Origin: Porphyrobacter sp. | GTDB lineage: Bacteria > Pseudomonadota > Alphaproteobacteria > Sphingomonadales > Sphingomonadaceae | Direction: 5' to 3' | Length of the DNA: 64,000 nt | Assembly (NCBI GenBank): GCA_016125555.1 | Contig: WGLN01000004.1 | Span: 186,001 to 250,000 of the forward strand | Shown here: positions 40,542 to 48,684 of the stretch, one piece after another | Layout: every line of letters begins with the position of its first letter | How positions within the stretch are numbered: position 1 is the stretch's first letter | The notes under the pieces: model-generated | What the model saw: the letters and a program-made list of their open reading frames with translations, nothing else | Databases searched by the model: none | Told to the model about the DNA's origin: nothing | Program-made: the position numbers and the translations under genes

Positions 40542-41351
40542 TCAGATCCAGCGCGCCTCGCGCAGTTCGGCAATCTTGGCGCGGGCGACCGGGGCTTCGA
40601 TCCCGCGCGGCAGCAGCAGGCGGATGTTGCGCCCCTCGCGCAGCACATCCTCGACCGCGCCGCGCGCCACCCACCAGCTGCGATGCACCTGCGCGCCTTC
40701 GGTCTCGCCCATCAGCGCCACCGCATCGCGCATCCGCATCAGCACCAGCGCCGAGCCGAGCATGGTGTGGACGCGGACATAGTGGTCCTCCATCTCGAGC
40801 GCGATGATTGCGCTGCCGAGTTCGGGCGGGAGCTGGTCGAGGAGCGGATTGGCGGGCGGAGCCGACACCGCGGGCGCGGGAGCGGGAGCGGGCTCGGGAG
40901 CAGGAGACGCGGAAGCCTCGCGCTGTCCGGGCTCGAGCAGGTTGAACAGCAGCGTCACCGCCCCGCCGATCACCAGCACCGAGAAATAGGTCGCCGTCAT
41001 CACCTCCAGCCCCGGCCACAGCGCCGGCGCGGGCAGGCCGGTGATCAGCTGCACCGCGAAACTCATCGGCAGGGTGGCGACCAGCACGGCCGCGACCCAC
41101 AGCCCGGCGCGCGGAAGATCGAGCGCCCGCTCGCCCCAGTCGACCAGGCTGCCCATCGGGCGGTAGATGGCATAGCCGAGCCAGGCGAAGGCGAGCCAGC
41201 TCGCCAGCCGCCAGGCGAGCGGGGTCGCGATCGTGCCGAACGGGCCGATCAGCCCGAGGAACACGCCGATCACGCTCATCACCGCCAGATCGATCACGAC
41301 CTGCCGCAGGGTGAGGGCCGAAGGGGACGCCGACACGTTCATCGCCAGCAC
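40542..41351 (-). CDS. Membrane-bound LytTR transcription regulator
   Basis: 269-aa protein with four hydrophobic N-terminal segments (starting about residues 17, 45, 82, 115), an Ala/Pro linker (PAPEPAPAPAPAVS) and a C-terminal LytTR DNA-binding domain (EMEDHYVRVHT, QVHRSWWVARGAVEDV, NIRLLLPRGIEAPVAR). This fusion, without a receiver domain, is common in Sphingomonadales and sits alone. DNA binding directly from the membrane is inferred, with the helices as sensor. ATG codons at 41351 and 41342 both fit. Divergent from the DUF2306 gene, so a shared control region of about 150 bp is likely. Confidence 0.87.
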   Translation of the reverse strand: MLAMNVSASPSALTLRQVVIDLAVMSVIGVFLGLIGPFGTIATPLAWRLASWLAFAWLGYAIYRPMGSLVDWGERALDLPRAGLWVAAVLVATLPMSFAVQLITGLPAPALWPGLEVMTATYFSVLVIGGAVTLLFNLLEPGQREASASPAPEPAPAPAPAVSAPPANPLLDQLPPELGSAIIALEMEDHYVRVHTMLGSALVLMRMRDAVALMGETEGAQVHRSWWVARGAVEDVLREGRNIRLLLPRGIEAPVARAKIAELREARWI

Positions 41352-41503
41352 AAGTGCCTGCCTGTTCGCGCTTCGTAAAGTGGCAAAGCCATGGCGATAC
41401 CTGCCATTTCGCGCATCGCGCGGCCTGCCCGCGAAGGCGCGGTTGCGGGCGAACGGGGCGGCGGCATCACGGCGGGACTACGTCGCTTCAACGGAGCATC
41501 GCC

Positions 41504-42046
41504 ATGACCACGCTTTTCCTCCACACCGCCAACCGTCCCGCGCCGCGCCCGGCGAGGGGCTTCGACATCGGCCCCGTCGCTCGCACCGCGGTCAGCATCG
41601 CCTGCTTCACGATGAGCTTCACCGTGCTGCTGGCGCTGGGCCGCGCCGCGCTGGGGATGGCGGGGGATCTGTCCGCCTATGCCCGCCTGCCCGTCATCAT
41701 CCACGTCGCCACCGTGCTGCCCGCGATCCCGCTCGGCGGTTATGTCCTGCTCGCGCCCAAGGGCACGCCGCGCCACCGGCTGCTGGGCAAGGTCTGGCTG
41801 GTGCTGATGCTGGCGACCGCGACCTCGGCGATCTTCATCAAGACCGGCGGATCGTTCAGCTGGATCCACCTGTTCGTGCCGCTCACCTTCCACGCCGCTT
41901 GGAAGACCATCGTCACCGCCCGGCGCGGCGACATCGCCGGACACAAGCGCCACCTCGTGCTGACCTACCTCACCGCGCTGACGATCCCCGGGATCGCGGC
42001 CTTCGCGGTGCCCGGGCGGCTGATGAACGCGATGCTGCTGGGCTGA
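41504..42046 (+). CDS. DUF2306 family membrane protein
   Basis: 180-aa inner-membrane protein with four to five helices. The family core is visible: VIIHVATVLPAIPLGGYVLL then PKGTPRHRLLGKVW and SWIHLFVPLTFHAAWK, with regularly placed histidines that might bind metal or heme. Function unknown. The chosen ATG follows an ACGGAG site by 8 nt; the open frame upstream adds 50 Arg-rich residues that look non-coding. Divergent from the membrane LytTR gene and perhaps its target. Confidence 0.82.
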   Translation: MTTLFLHTANRPAPRPARGFDIGPVARTAVSIACFTMSFTVLLALGRAALGMAGDLSAYARLPVIIHVATVLPAIPLGGYVLLAPKGTPRHRLLGKVWLVLMLATATSAIFIKTGGSFSWIHLFVPLTFHAAWKTIVTARRGDIAGHKRHLVLTYLTALTIPGIAAFAVPGRLMNAMLLG

Positions 42047-42073
42047 GGTCGCGGCGGCGTTTCACGAATTTGC

Positions 42074-42120
42074 TTGACCCGTTTTCCTAACCTGGTTAAA
42101 TCTGATATCATAATTATATC
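42074..42120 (+). promoter_or_regulatory. Sigma-70-like promoter with AT-rich palindrome, SPFH gene
   Basis: TTGACC and TAAATC are 17 nt apart, followed at once by the palindrome GATATCATAATTATATC (arms GATAT/ATATC), where transcription would start. It is the most AT-rich spot for several kb. The adjacent ribbon-helix-helix protein is a candidate to bind the palindrome. Confidence 0.5.
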
Positions 42121-42137
42121 GCTATCGGAGAAACGTC

Positions 42138-43040
42138 ATGGCGTTTGGTGATACCCCCGCTCTCAACCGCAGCCGCGAAGTGCCGGCGGCCACGCAGAGC
42201 GGCTATGTTATGCTGCTGGCCTCGCTGCTGCTCGTCGCCCTTGCCGTGTGGCTGTTCGTCGGCGCGGTCGGGCCCGTGGAGCCTGACGGGCTGAAGCTTG
42301 TCGGCGCGGTGATCAGCGGGCTCGCGGGGCTGCTGGTGCTCTGCGGATTCTACATGATCAACCCCAACGAGGCCGCGGCAATCCAGCTTTTCGGCGAATA
42401 CAAAGGCACCGACCGCAAGGAGGGCCTGCGCTGGGTGCTGCCGTGGCTGACCCGCAAGAAGATCGCGGTGCGCGCCAACAACGTCATTTCCGACAAGATC
42501 AAGGTCAACGATGCGCGCGGCAATCCGATCGAGATGGCCGCCCAGGTCGTGTGGCGCGTCACCGACACCGCGCAGGCGCTGTTCGACGTCGACGACTACC
42601 GCGAATTCGTGCTCGCGCAGATCGAGGCGGCGGTCCGGTCGATCGGCTCGCGCTACCCCTATGACGATATCGAGCATCTCGAGGTGACGCTGCGCGGCAA
42701 TCACGAGGAAGTGGGCGCCGAACTGCGGCTCGCCCTCATAGAGCGGCTTGCGGTGGCCGGGATCACGGTCGACGAATGCGGGCTCACCCACCTCGCCTAT
42801 GCGCAGGAAATTGCAGGCGCCATGCTGCGCCGGCAGCAGGCCGAGGCGGTGATCGGAGCACGGCGCAAGCTGGTCGAGGGCGCGGTGAGCATGGTCGAGA
42901 TGGCGCTCAACCAGCTCAGCGAGAAGGACGTGGTCCATCTCGACGACGAGCGGCGCGCGGCGATGGTCTCGAACCTGATGGTGGTGCTGTGTTCCGAACG
43001 CGACACCCAGCCGGTGGTCAACGCGGGGTCGCTCTACTGA
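42138..43040 (+). CDS. SPFH/band-7 domain protein
   Basis: 300-aa membrane-associated protein. Two N-terminal helices (residues about 22-45 and 54-72) are followed by the SPFH domain ([54 protein letters not shown]) and a coiled-coil-prone Ala/Glu stretch ([21 protein letters not shown]). Proteins of this type are stomatin/prohibitin relatives that scaffold membrane microdomains. The gene forms a tight pair with the ribbon-helix-helix gene 7 nt later. RBS CGGAG. Confidence 0.92.
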   Translation: MAFGDTPALNRSREVPAATQSGYVMLLASLLLVALAVWLFVGAVGPVEPDGLKLVGAVISGLAGLLVLCGFYMINPNEAAAIQLFGEYKGTDRKEGLRWVLPWLTRKKIAVRANNVISDKIKVNDARGNPIEMAAQVVWRVTDTAQALFDVDDYREFVLAQIEAAVRSIGSRYPYDDIEHLEVTLRGNHEEVGAELRLALIERLAVAGITVDECGLTHLAYAQEIAGAMLRRQQAEAVIGARRKLVEGAVSMVEMALNQLSEKDVVHLDDERRAAMVSNLMVVLCSERDTQPVVNAGSLY

Positions 43041-43047
43041 TTGTGCG

Positions 43048-43245
43048 ATGCCTGCGAAGAAAGCCTTTCCCCTGCGCCTCGATCCGGCGCTTCACGATGC
43101 GGTTCAGCGGATGGCCGATGCCGACCTGCGCAGCGTGAACGCCGAGATCGCGGTGCTGCTGCGCGAGGCGCTCGCGCGGCGCGGGGTGAAGGTGGCGCGG
43201 AGCGAGCCGCCCCGCCGCGGGCGGCCGCCGGCGGGCGACAGCTGA
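43048..43245 (+). CDS. Arc-like ribbon-helix-helix protein
   Basis: 65-aa basic protein. The ribbon strand is FPLRLDP, followed by two helices (ALHDAVQRMADADLRS and NAEIAVLLREAL), the pattern of Arc/MetJ-type DNA binders; the tail is Arg/Pro-rich. Lies 7 nt after the SPFH gene. It resembles proteins annotated as HicB/Arc family antitoxins, but no toxin gene is next to it, so it is more likely a regulator of the SPFH operon or a DNA-binding partner. Confidence 0.82.
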   Translation: MPAKKAFPLRLDPALHDAVQRMADADLRSVNAEIAVLLREALARRGVKVARSEPPRRGRPPAGDS

Positions 43246-43255
43246 GACTTGGCGC

Positions 43256-43861
43256 TCAGCCGCGTGCGATGCGATAGCCGCGCGCGGCATCGCAGGGCGC
43301 ATCGGGATCGGCCATCCGGCACTCGCAATCGCCTGCGACCAGCACGCGGTAAAGGCGGGTGAACACCGCCGCGTACCAGGCGAACAGGCTATCGGGCGGC
43401 ATCATCGCGTCGTCGGCGGCGCTGCGGTCGATGCGAAAGCCCCATGCGCCCTGCGGCGTGAAGCTGCCCGCTCCCACGAAGGTCCACGCGTGCTTCCTGA
43501 TCGCCGCCATCAGCAGCGGTGCGGCGAGCAGCGCGGGCAGGCGGCGCAGCAGCCACGCCGCGGCGCGCGGGATGCGGTGAGCGATGATGTAGTCGGCGGT
43601 CCGCGCGCCCGCTTCCTCGGCGATGACGAGGCACCCCATTGGCTCGTGCAACGCCAGCCAGCGGTGGAGCCGCAGCGCCTGCACCTCGGGGATCATGTGA
43701 TCGCCCGAGGGCAGGTGGTGGATTTGCGCATCGAGCAGGATCGCGCAGGTTTCGGCATGGCCCAGCCGCTCCTCCATCACCGCCACCGCCTGCAGCACCG
43801 CGTTCGGCCCGATCAGCGCGCCTTCGCGGCGCCGGGCGAGGACGCGGGTCTCAGCCGACAT
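43256..43861 (-). CDS. bchJ: Bacteriochlorophyll biosynthesis protein BchJ (V4R domain)
   Basis: 201-aa protein of the BchJ/4-vinyl-reductase (V4R) group. Landmarks: the opening [34 protein letters not shown] in the middle, and a Cys cluster near the end ([14 protein letters not shown]). BchJ was once called the divinyl reductase; it is now thought to assist, perhaps by carrying porphyrin intermediates. It overlaps the bchE stop by 11 nt, the same bchE-bchJ order as in Rhodobacter. Convergent with the ribbon-helix-helix gene. No other bch, crt or puf gene is in the window. Confidence 0.85.
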   Translation of the reverse strand: MSAETRVLARRREGALIGPNAVLQAVAVMEERLGHAETCAILLDAQIHHLPSGDHMIPEVQALRLHRWLALHEPMGCLVIAEEAGARTADYIIAHRIPRAAAWLLRRLPALLAAPLLMAAIRKHAWTFVGAGSFTPQGAWGFRIDRSAADDAMMPPDSLFAWYAAVFTRLYRVLVAGDCECRMADPDAPCDAARGYRIARG

Positions 43862-45464
43862 CGATCCGGTCCGCCCGGCGGCTCTGCCCCCGCTCTTTCA
43901 CCTGGGCGCGGACCGCCTCGCGGCGCTCGGCCGCCTGCGCGGCGCGGTCGGCGGCGGTTTCCCAGTCGCTCGCCGCAGGACGCGCGGCGGCGCGGCTTTC
44001 GTCGAAGTGGAACTCCACCTTCTTCGCGGTCTGCGGCCCCCAGTAGCCCGCCTTGCCGAGATCGTAGAAGGTGCGCTTGAACCCGGCGCGCAGGAAGGCC
44101 CACAGGCAGCCGAGCAGATAGCGCCGCCGGAAGCCGGTGCCGCGCCACGGATAGTGGAACAGCGCCTTGCGCATGTAGAACCGCCGGTAGTTCTTCATCA
44201 CCCCGTTGAGCAGCTCCCCGCGCTCCATCGCGGCGGGTTTCATGATCGGGGTGACGAAGTTGTATTTCGAGAAGTCGTGGACCTCGACCTGGTCCTTCAG
44301 CGTCTCGAACAGCGGGGTGTAGGGCCAGGGCGTGTACATCGCCCAGTTGGCGAGATCGGGCTGCCAGTCCCATGCCATCTGGAAGGTGTCCTCGAGCGTC
44401 TCGGGCGTTTCATTGTCCAGCCCGACGATGAACTGCGCCTCGACGAAGATGTCCGCATCGCGCAGCAGCTTGATCGCCTGCTTGTTCTCCTCGACCTTGG
44501 TTTCCTTGTTGAAGCGGTCGAGCTTCATCTGCGCCGCGGCCTCTGTGCCGAGGCTGACATGGACGAGGCCCGCCTTGCGGTAGAAGGGCAGCAATTCCTT
44601 GTCGCGGTAGATGTCGGTGACCCGGGTGTTGATCCCCCATTTCACCTTGTCGGGCAGCCCGCGGTCGATCAGCTCTTGGCAGAACTCGATGAATTTCTTG
44701 CGGTTGATGGTCGGCTCCTCGTCGGCGAGGATGAAGAAGCCGACGCCGTGCTTCTCGTGCAGATCCTGGATTTCGTCGACCACGTCCTTCGGATCGCGCA
44801 GGCGGTAATCGCGCCAGAACTTCCACTGCGAACAGAACGAACAGGTGAAGGGACAGCCGCGCGCAAGGTTGGGGATGGCGACGCGGGTGCCCAGCGGAAT
44901 GTAGGTGTACTGGTTCCAGTCGAGCACGTCCCAGTCGGGCTTGATGGAGCCCATATCCTTGATCGTGTCGGCGGCCTCGGTGGCGACGACCTTGTCGCCT
45001 TCGCGGAAGGCGAGACCCTTGATGGCGCGCGCCTCGGCGGGGAAGCGGCCTTGCGCAATCGCGGTGAAGAGTTCGACCGCGATTTCCTCGCCCTCGCCGC
45101 GCACGATCACGTCGATATGCGGCGCCTCGGCCAGCACCTGGGCATACATGAAGGTCGCGTGGATGCCGCCGAGCACCCGCACCGCGTCCGGCACGGTGAG
45201 CGCGGCGATCTCCAGCACACGTTCGGCGGCGTAGATCGAGGGGGTGATCGCGGTGGTGCCGACCAGATCGGGCTGGAGCTTGCGCATCCGCTCGGCCAGT
45301 TCCTCGTCCGAAAGCCCCTCGGTCATCGCGTCGATGAAGGTGATGTCGGTGAAGCCGGCGCGCTTCAGCGGCCCGGTGAGATAGGCGACCCATGCCGGGG
45401 GCCATGTCCCGGCGATTTCGGCCCCGCCCGAACGGTAGTTGGGATGAACGAACAGAATGCGCAT
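43851..45464 (-). CDS. bchE: Anaerobic Mg-protoporphyrin IX monomethyl ester oxidative cyclase BchE
   Basis: 537-aa radical-SAM/B12 enzyme that forms the isocyclic ring of bacteriochlorophyll under low oxygen. The N-terminal cobalamin-binding domain begins [16 protein letters not shown] and contains [11 protein letters not shown]; the radical-SAM cluster motif is C204xxxC208xxC211 ([12 protein letters not shown]); the [17 protein letters not shown] and [15 protein letters not shown] segments are typical of BchE. A charged tail follows residue 500. SD AGGGGGG lies 9 nt before ATG. Two FNR/FixK-like boxes lie upstream. It implies the strain makes bacteriochlorophyll; an oxygen-dependent AcsF cyclase may also be present elsewhere. 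Confidence 0.95.
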   Translation of the reverse strand: MRILFVHPNYRSGGAEIAGTWPPAWVAYLTGPLKRAGFTDITFIDAMTEGLSDEELAERMRKLQPDLVGTTAITPSIYAAERVLEIAALTVPDAVRVLGGIHATFMYAQVLAEAPHIDVIVRGEGEEIAVELFTAIAQGRFPAEARAIKGLAFREGDKVVATEAADTIKDMGSIKPDWDVLDWNQYTYIPLGTRVAIPNLARGCPFTCSFCSQWKFWRDYRLRDPKDVVDEIQDLHEKHGVGFFILADEEPTINRKKFIEFCQELIDRGLPDKVKWGINTRVTDIYRDKELLPFYRKAGLVHVSLGTEAAAQMKLDRFNKETKVEENKQAIKLLRDADIFVEAQFIVGLDNETPETLEDTFQMAWDWQPDLANWAMYTPWPYTPLFETLKDQVEVHDFSKYNFVTPIMKPAAMERGELLNGVMKNYRRFYMRKALFHYPWRGTGFRRRYLLGCLWAFLRAGFKRTFYDLGKAGYWGPQTAKKVEFHFDESRAAARPAASDWETAADRAAQAAERREAVRAQVKERGQSRRADRIDVG

Positions 45465-45481
45465 GGGCCGATTCCCCCCTC

Positions 45482-45495
45482 TTGAGTGCGCTCAA
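45482..45495. promoter_or_regulatory. FNR/FixK-like box, proximal to bchE
   Basis: TTGAGTGCGCTCAA fits TTG(A/C)-N6-(T/G)CAA exactly and sits in a longer dyad with CTTGAG/CTCAAG arms. Its centre is 24 nt upstream of the bchE ATG, next to the Shine-Dalgarno sequence. Confidence 0.5.
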
Positions 45496-45521
45496 GGTGG
45501 GGGAGCGGGCGGGGACTGGCT

Positions 45522-45535
45522 TTGCGCTGGATCAA
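45522..45535. promoter_or_regulatory. FNR/FixK-like box, distal to bchE
   Basis: TTGCGCTGGATCAA fits the same consensus and has the ATCAA half-site typical of FnrL/FixK. Its centre is 40 bp beyond that of the proximal box. If it activates at -41.5, transcription would start about 22 nt before the bchE ATG. Confidence 0.5.
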
Positions 45536-45544
45536 AAGACACAG

Positions 45545-45637
45545 CCCCTTCCCTTGAGGGATGGGGTTGGGGGGTGGGGGTTCCCCCCGTCAGCGAAGGC
45601 GGAACCCCCATCCCCGACCCTTCCCCAAGAGGAAAGG
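45545..45637. repeat. G-rich imperfect palindromic intergenic repeat, copy 2
   Basis: Second copy of the element at 13039-13136: CCCCTTCCC, then GGGGTTGGGGGGTGGGGGTT, a short centre with GCGAAGGC, then GGAACCCCCATCCCCGACCC and TTCCCC-GGAAAGG. It lies between the end of the VOC gene and the bchE promoter and may insulate them. Confidence 0.7.
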
Positions 45638-45656
45638 AGAATGGAAAGGCACTCGG

Positions 45657-46238
45657 CTAACCACCCTTCGCCGCGTGCTCATTGCGCGCGATCTCGTGGA
45701 GCCAGTCGGCGTGGCGTGGCGCCTTCTTGGTCTGCGACCATTCCTCGAGCATCAGCGGGGCGACGCGGGCGAGTTCGGCATATTGCTCGTCGGTGCCGAT
45801 GTCGGCGGCGAGTTCGACCCGGTGGCCGTTGGGATCGAAGAAGTAGATCGACTTGAAGATGCCGTGATGCGTGGGCCCTAGCACCTCGATGCCTTCCGCC
45901 TCGACATGGGCCTTGGCGGCAAGCAGCGCCGCCTCGTCGGGCACCTTGAAGGCAAGGTGCTGCACCCACGCGGGGGTGTTCTCGTCGCGGCCCATGTCCT
46001 TCTGGTTGGGCAATTCGAAGAAGGCGAGGATGTTGCCGTTCCCCGCGTCGAGGAAGACGTGCATGTAGGGGTCATATTCCCCGGTCGAGGGCACGTGGTC
46101 CTCGGCAAAGGCGGTGGTGTATTTCATGCCCATCACGCGGGCATACCACTCCACCGTCTCCTTCGCGTCCTTGCAGCGATAGGCGGCGTGGTGGATGCCG
46201 CCCAGCTTCACCGGATGGATGGCGGGCTGTTCGCTCAT
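45657..46238 (-). CDS. VOC family protein downstream of hppD
   Basis: 193-aa glyoxalase/dioxygenase-fold protein. The first betaalphabetabetabeta module has the metal His in [14 protein letters not shown]; the second starts [16 protein letters not shown] and ends [19 protein letters not shown], supplying His and Glu ligands. The order suits an extradiol-type or lyase member of the VOC superfamily. ATG overlaps the hppD stop (ATGA), so it is coupled to tyrosine catabolism, but it is not homogentisate dioxygenase. Confidence 0.85.
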   Translation of the reverse strand: MSEQPAIHPVKLGGIHHAAYRCKDAKETVEWYARVMGMKYTTAFAEDHVPSTGEYDPYMHVFLDAGNGNILAFFELPNQKDMGRDENTPAWVQHLAFKVPDEAALLAAKAHVEAEGIEVLGPTHHGIFKSIYFFDPNGHRVELAADIGTDEQYAELARVAPLMLEEWSQTKKAPRHADWLHEIARNEHAAKGG

Positions 46239-47365
46239 TGCGCCGGCTCCTCGACGCTCAGCACGCCGCGGCGGATCTGGTCGCGTTCCATGCTTTCGAA
46301 CAGCGCCTTGAAATTGCCCTCGCCGAAGCCTTCGTCGCCCTTGCGCTGGATGAACTCGAAGAACACCGGGCCGACCTGCGCCTCGGCGAAGATCTGGAGC
46401 AGGAGGCGGGGCGCGCCGCCCTCGGTGCTGCCGTCGAGCAAGATGCCGCGCGCCTGAAGCTCGCCCACGTTCTCGCCGTGGCCGGGCAGGCGCTCGTCCA
46501 GCATCTCGTAATAGGTCGCGGGCGGCGCGGTCATGAAGGGGATGCCGAGCGCCTTGAGCTTGTCCCAGCAGGCCGGAAGATCATCGCAGATCAGCGCGAT
46601 GTGCTGGATGCCCTCGCCGTTGAACTGGCGCAGGAACTCCTCGATCTGGCCCTTGCCGCCCTCGCCTTCCTCGTTGAGCGGGATGCGGATCTTGCCGTCG
46701 GGCGCGGTCAGCGCCTTGGAGGTGAGGCCGGTATATTCGCCCTTGATGTCGAAGAAGCGGATCTCGCGGAAGTTGAACAGGGTCTCGTAGTAGTCGGCCC
46801 AGTACTTCATCCGCCCGGTGTAGACGTTGTGGGTGAGGTGATCGATGGTGTGGAAGCCCGCGCCTTTCGGGTGCTTCTCGACACCGGGCAGGTATTCGAA
46901 ATCGATGTCGTAGATGGTGAGGCCGTTCCCGCCGTCGGCGCCCTCGTAGCGGTCGACGAGGTAGAGGATCGCCCCGCCGATCCCGCGGATCGCGGGGATG
47001 CGCAGTTCCATCACCCCGGTCTGCACCGCCACCGGCTCGGCGCCCTTGTCGAGCAGGTGGTCATAGGCCTTGGCCGCATCGCGCACCCGGAAGGCCATGC
47101 CGCAGGCCGAAGGGCCATGCTCGCGCGCGAAATACCACGCCGCGCTCTTCGGCTCGTAATTGGCGATGAGGTTGATGCCGCCCTGCCGCCACAGGTGCAC
47201 GTCCTTGGAGCGATGCTGCGCGACGCGGGTGAAGCCCATCGCCTCGAACACCGGTTCGAGCACGCCCTTTTCCGGCGCGCAGAACTCGACGAACTCGAAG
47301 CCGTCGAGGCCTGCGGGGTTGTCGAACAGGTCTTTTGCCCCCTGGGTCGTGGTTTCTGCGTTCAT
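46235..47365 (-). CDS. hppD: 4-hydroxyphenylpyruvate dioxygenase
   Basis: 376-aa Fe(II) enzyme converting 4-hydroxyphenylpyruvate to homogentisate in tyrosine catabolism. The C-terminal catalytic domain shows the iron ligands: His in [12 protein letters not shown], His in [11 protein letters not shown] and Glu in [10 protein letters not shown]. The N-terminal VOC-like domain begins [12 protein letters not shown]. Length is standard for HPPD (about 360-380). The hmgA and maiA/fahA genes that usually follow are not in the window; instead two VOC genes and a CMD-like gene flank it. The ATG follows GGAGAGAGCC. Confidence 0.95.
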   Translation of the reverse strand: MNAETTTQGAKDLFDNPAGLDGFEFVEFCAPEKGVLEPVFEAMGFTRVAQHRSKDVHLWRQGGINLIANYEPKSAAWYFAREHGPSACGMAFRVRDAAKAYDHLLDKGAEPVAVQTGVMELRIPAIRGIGGAILYLVDRYEGADGGNGLTIYDIDFEYLPGVEKHPKGAGFHTIDHLTHNVYTGRMKYWADYYETLFNFREIRFFDIKGEYTGLTSKALTAPDGKIRIPLNEEGEGGKGQIEEFLRQFNGEGIQHIALICDDLPACWDKLKALGIPFMTAPPATYYEMLDERLPGHGENVGELQARGILLDGSTEGGAPRLLLQIFAEAQVGPVFFEFIQRKGDEGFGEGNFKALFESMERDQIRRGVLSVEEPAQ

Positions 47366-47392
47366 GGCGCGGCTCTCTCCATCGGGAAACTG

Positions 47393-47406
47393 GTTACAAT
47401 TGAAAC
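47393..47406. promoter_or_regulatory. Palindrome in the hppD/VOC divergent promoter
   Basis: GTTACAATTGAAAC is a dyad around CAATTG with one mismatched pair. It is flanked by a second GAAACT copy 16 bp away. It lies 28 nt from the hppD ATG and could be an operator for a MarR- or Lrp-type regulator; no such gene is adjacent. Confidence 0.35.
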
Positions 47407-47518
47407 TATCTACCGCAAAGAGGCGATTCGCGCAAGGGCGCGGCCCGGGCGGTGCTTCATCATCTTGCAGGCCCCTGCCGAACAGGGCAGGCTCTCTTGC
47501 CGAGAGGAGAGCCAAGCG

Positions 47519-48046
47519 ATGATCAGGACCGCCGGGATCAACCACGTTGCCCTCGTGTGCCGCGACATGGCGGAGACGATGACGTTCTACACACAGGTGC
47601 TCGGCATGCCGCTGTTCAAGACGGTGGAGCTGCCGGACGGGGGCCAGCACTTTTTCTTCGACTGCGGCGGCGGCAATGCGGTGGCCTTCTTCTGGTGGAA
47701 GGACGCGCCCCCGGCGGCTCCCGGGATCGCCTCGGTCAGGAAGTTCCCCTTCGACGCGAAGACGGCGGTGGGCTCGATGAACCACCTCGCCTTCCACATG
47801 GAGGAGGCCGAACTGGAGGCGGTCCTCGACCGGCTGGAGGAGGCGGGCGTGCCGCACACCCACATGGTGTTCAACCACGATGATAGCCCCACAGGCTATG
47901 CGAAGGAGACGCACGAGGGTGTGTTCGTGCGCTCGGTCTATTTCACCGATCCCAACGGTATCATGCTCGAATTCGCCGCCACGACCCGCAGCTTCGGACC
48001 GGAGGATGTGCGCCACACGCCCGCCAGGATGGGGGAGGACGCCTGA
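47519..48046 (+). CDS. VOC family protein, divergent from hppD
   Basis: 175-aa VOC/glyoxalase-fold protein. First module: [20 protein letters not shown] with its metal-binding His; second: [18 protein letters not shown] and [17 protein letters not shown] supplying the second His and the Glu. Closest in style to extradiol dioxygenase-like or lactoylglutathione lyase-like single-domain dimers. Overlaps the following CMD-family gene by 1 nt (TGATG). Divergent from hppD, suggesting shared control in aromatic metabolism; substrate unknown. Confidence 0.85.
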   Translation: MIRTAGINHVALVCRDMAETMTFYTQVLGMPLFKTVELPDGGQHFFFDCGGGNAVAFFWWKDAPPAAPGIASVRKFPFDAKTAVGSMNHLAFHMEEAELEAVLDRLEEAGVPHTHMVFNHDDSPTGYAKETHEGVFVRSVYFTDPNGIMLEFAATTRSFGPEDVRHTPARMGEDA

Positions 48047-48684
48047 TGCCGCGTCTTCGCGAAGTGTCGCTGGCCGAGGCCGACAAGAAGGTCGCGAGGC
48101 CGCTCTACGCCCAACTGTTCGGTAGCCGCGATCCCGTCGCCGAGCCCGGCACCGCCACCGGCACGCGCGGCGACTGGTGGACGGTTTTCGCCAATTCCCC
48201 CGACACCCTGCGCCACGCCGCGCAGGGCTTCGCCTGGTATCGCTCGCCCGACCGCAAGCTCGATCCCGTGCTGCGCGAGTTGGGCCAGACCTGGGCGGGC
48301 TGGGCCACAGGGTCCCAGTTCGTCTTCTCGCAGCACTGCAAGTCCCTGCGCGGCCTCGGCGTGAGCGAGGAGAAGATCGCGGCCCTGCCGGTGTGGCAGA
48401 CCGCGAGCGTGTTCGAGCCGAAGGAGCGCCTCGTCCTCGCCTATGCCGACCGGCTGGTGTGCCACGCCGGCCGCGTGCCCGATGCGCTGTTCGCGGAACT
48501 CAAGGCGGCTTTCAGCGACGAGGAAATCCTCGAGCTGACCTACGTCACTTGCCTCTACCAGATGCACGCGGTGATGAGCCGCGCGCTCAGGACCGAGTTC
48601 GACGACCGCGACGATCCGGTGGTCGAGGTGCCCGCACCCGAGGGCTTCGACGCGCTGGATTTCCTGGGCGGGGAGCGGCGCTAG
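48046..48684 (+). CDS. Carboxymuconolactone decarboxylase family protein
   Basis: 212-aa helical protein of the CMD/AhpD-like superfamily. The core is [35 protein letters not shown], with a single Cys in SQHCKS where AhpD has CxxC. A second domain half ([20 protein letters not shown]) follows. Members range from decarboxylases to peroxidases; a single Cys argues against AhpD-type peroxidase activity. Co-transcribed with the VOC gene and convergent with the thiolase-like gene (4-nt overlap). Confidence 0.85.
   Translation: MPRLREVSLAEADKKVARPLYAQLFGSRDPVAEPGTATGTRGDWWTVFANSPDTLRHAAQGFAWYRSPDRKLDPVLRELGQTWAGWATGSQFVFSQHCKSLRGLGVSEEKIAALPVWQTASVFEPKERLVLAYADRLVCHAGRVPDALFAELKAAFSDEEILELTYVTCLYQMHAVMSRALRTEFDDRDDPVVEVPAPEGFDALDFLGGERR

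Noticed and set aside
43048..43245. Toxin-antitoxin operon
   Set aside because: The RHH protein looks like an antitoxin, but the neighbour is an SPFH scaffold, not a toxin.
45465..45656. PpsR/CrtJ repressor box upstream of bchE
   Set aside because: No TGT-N12-ACA on either strand in the promoter region.
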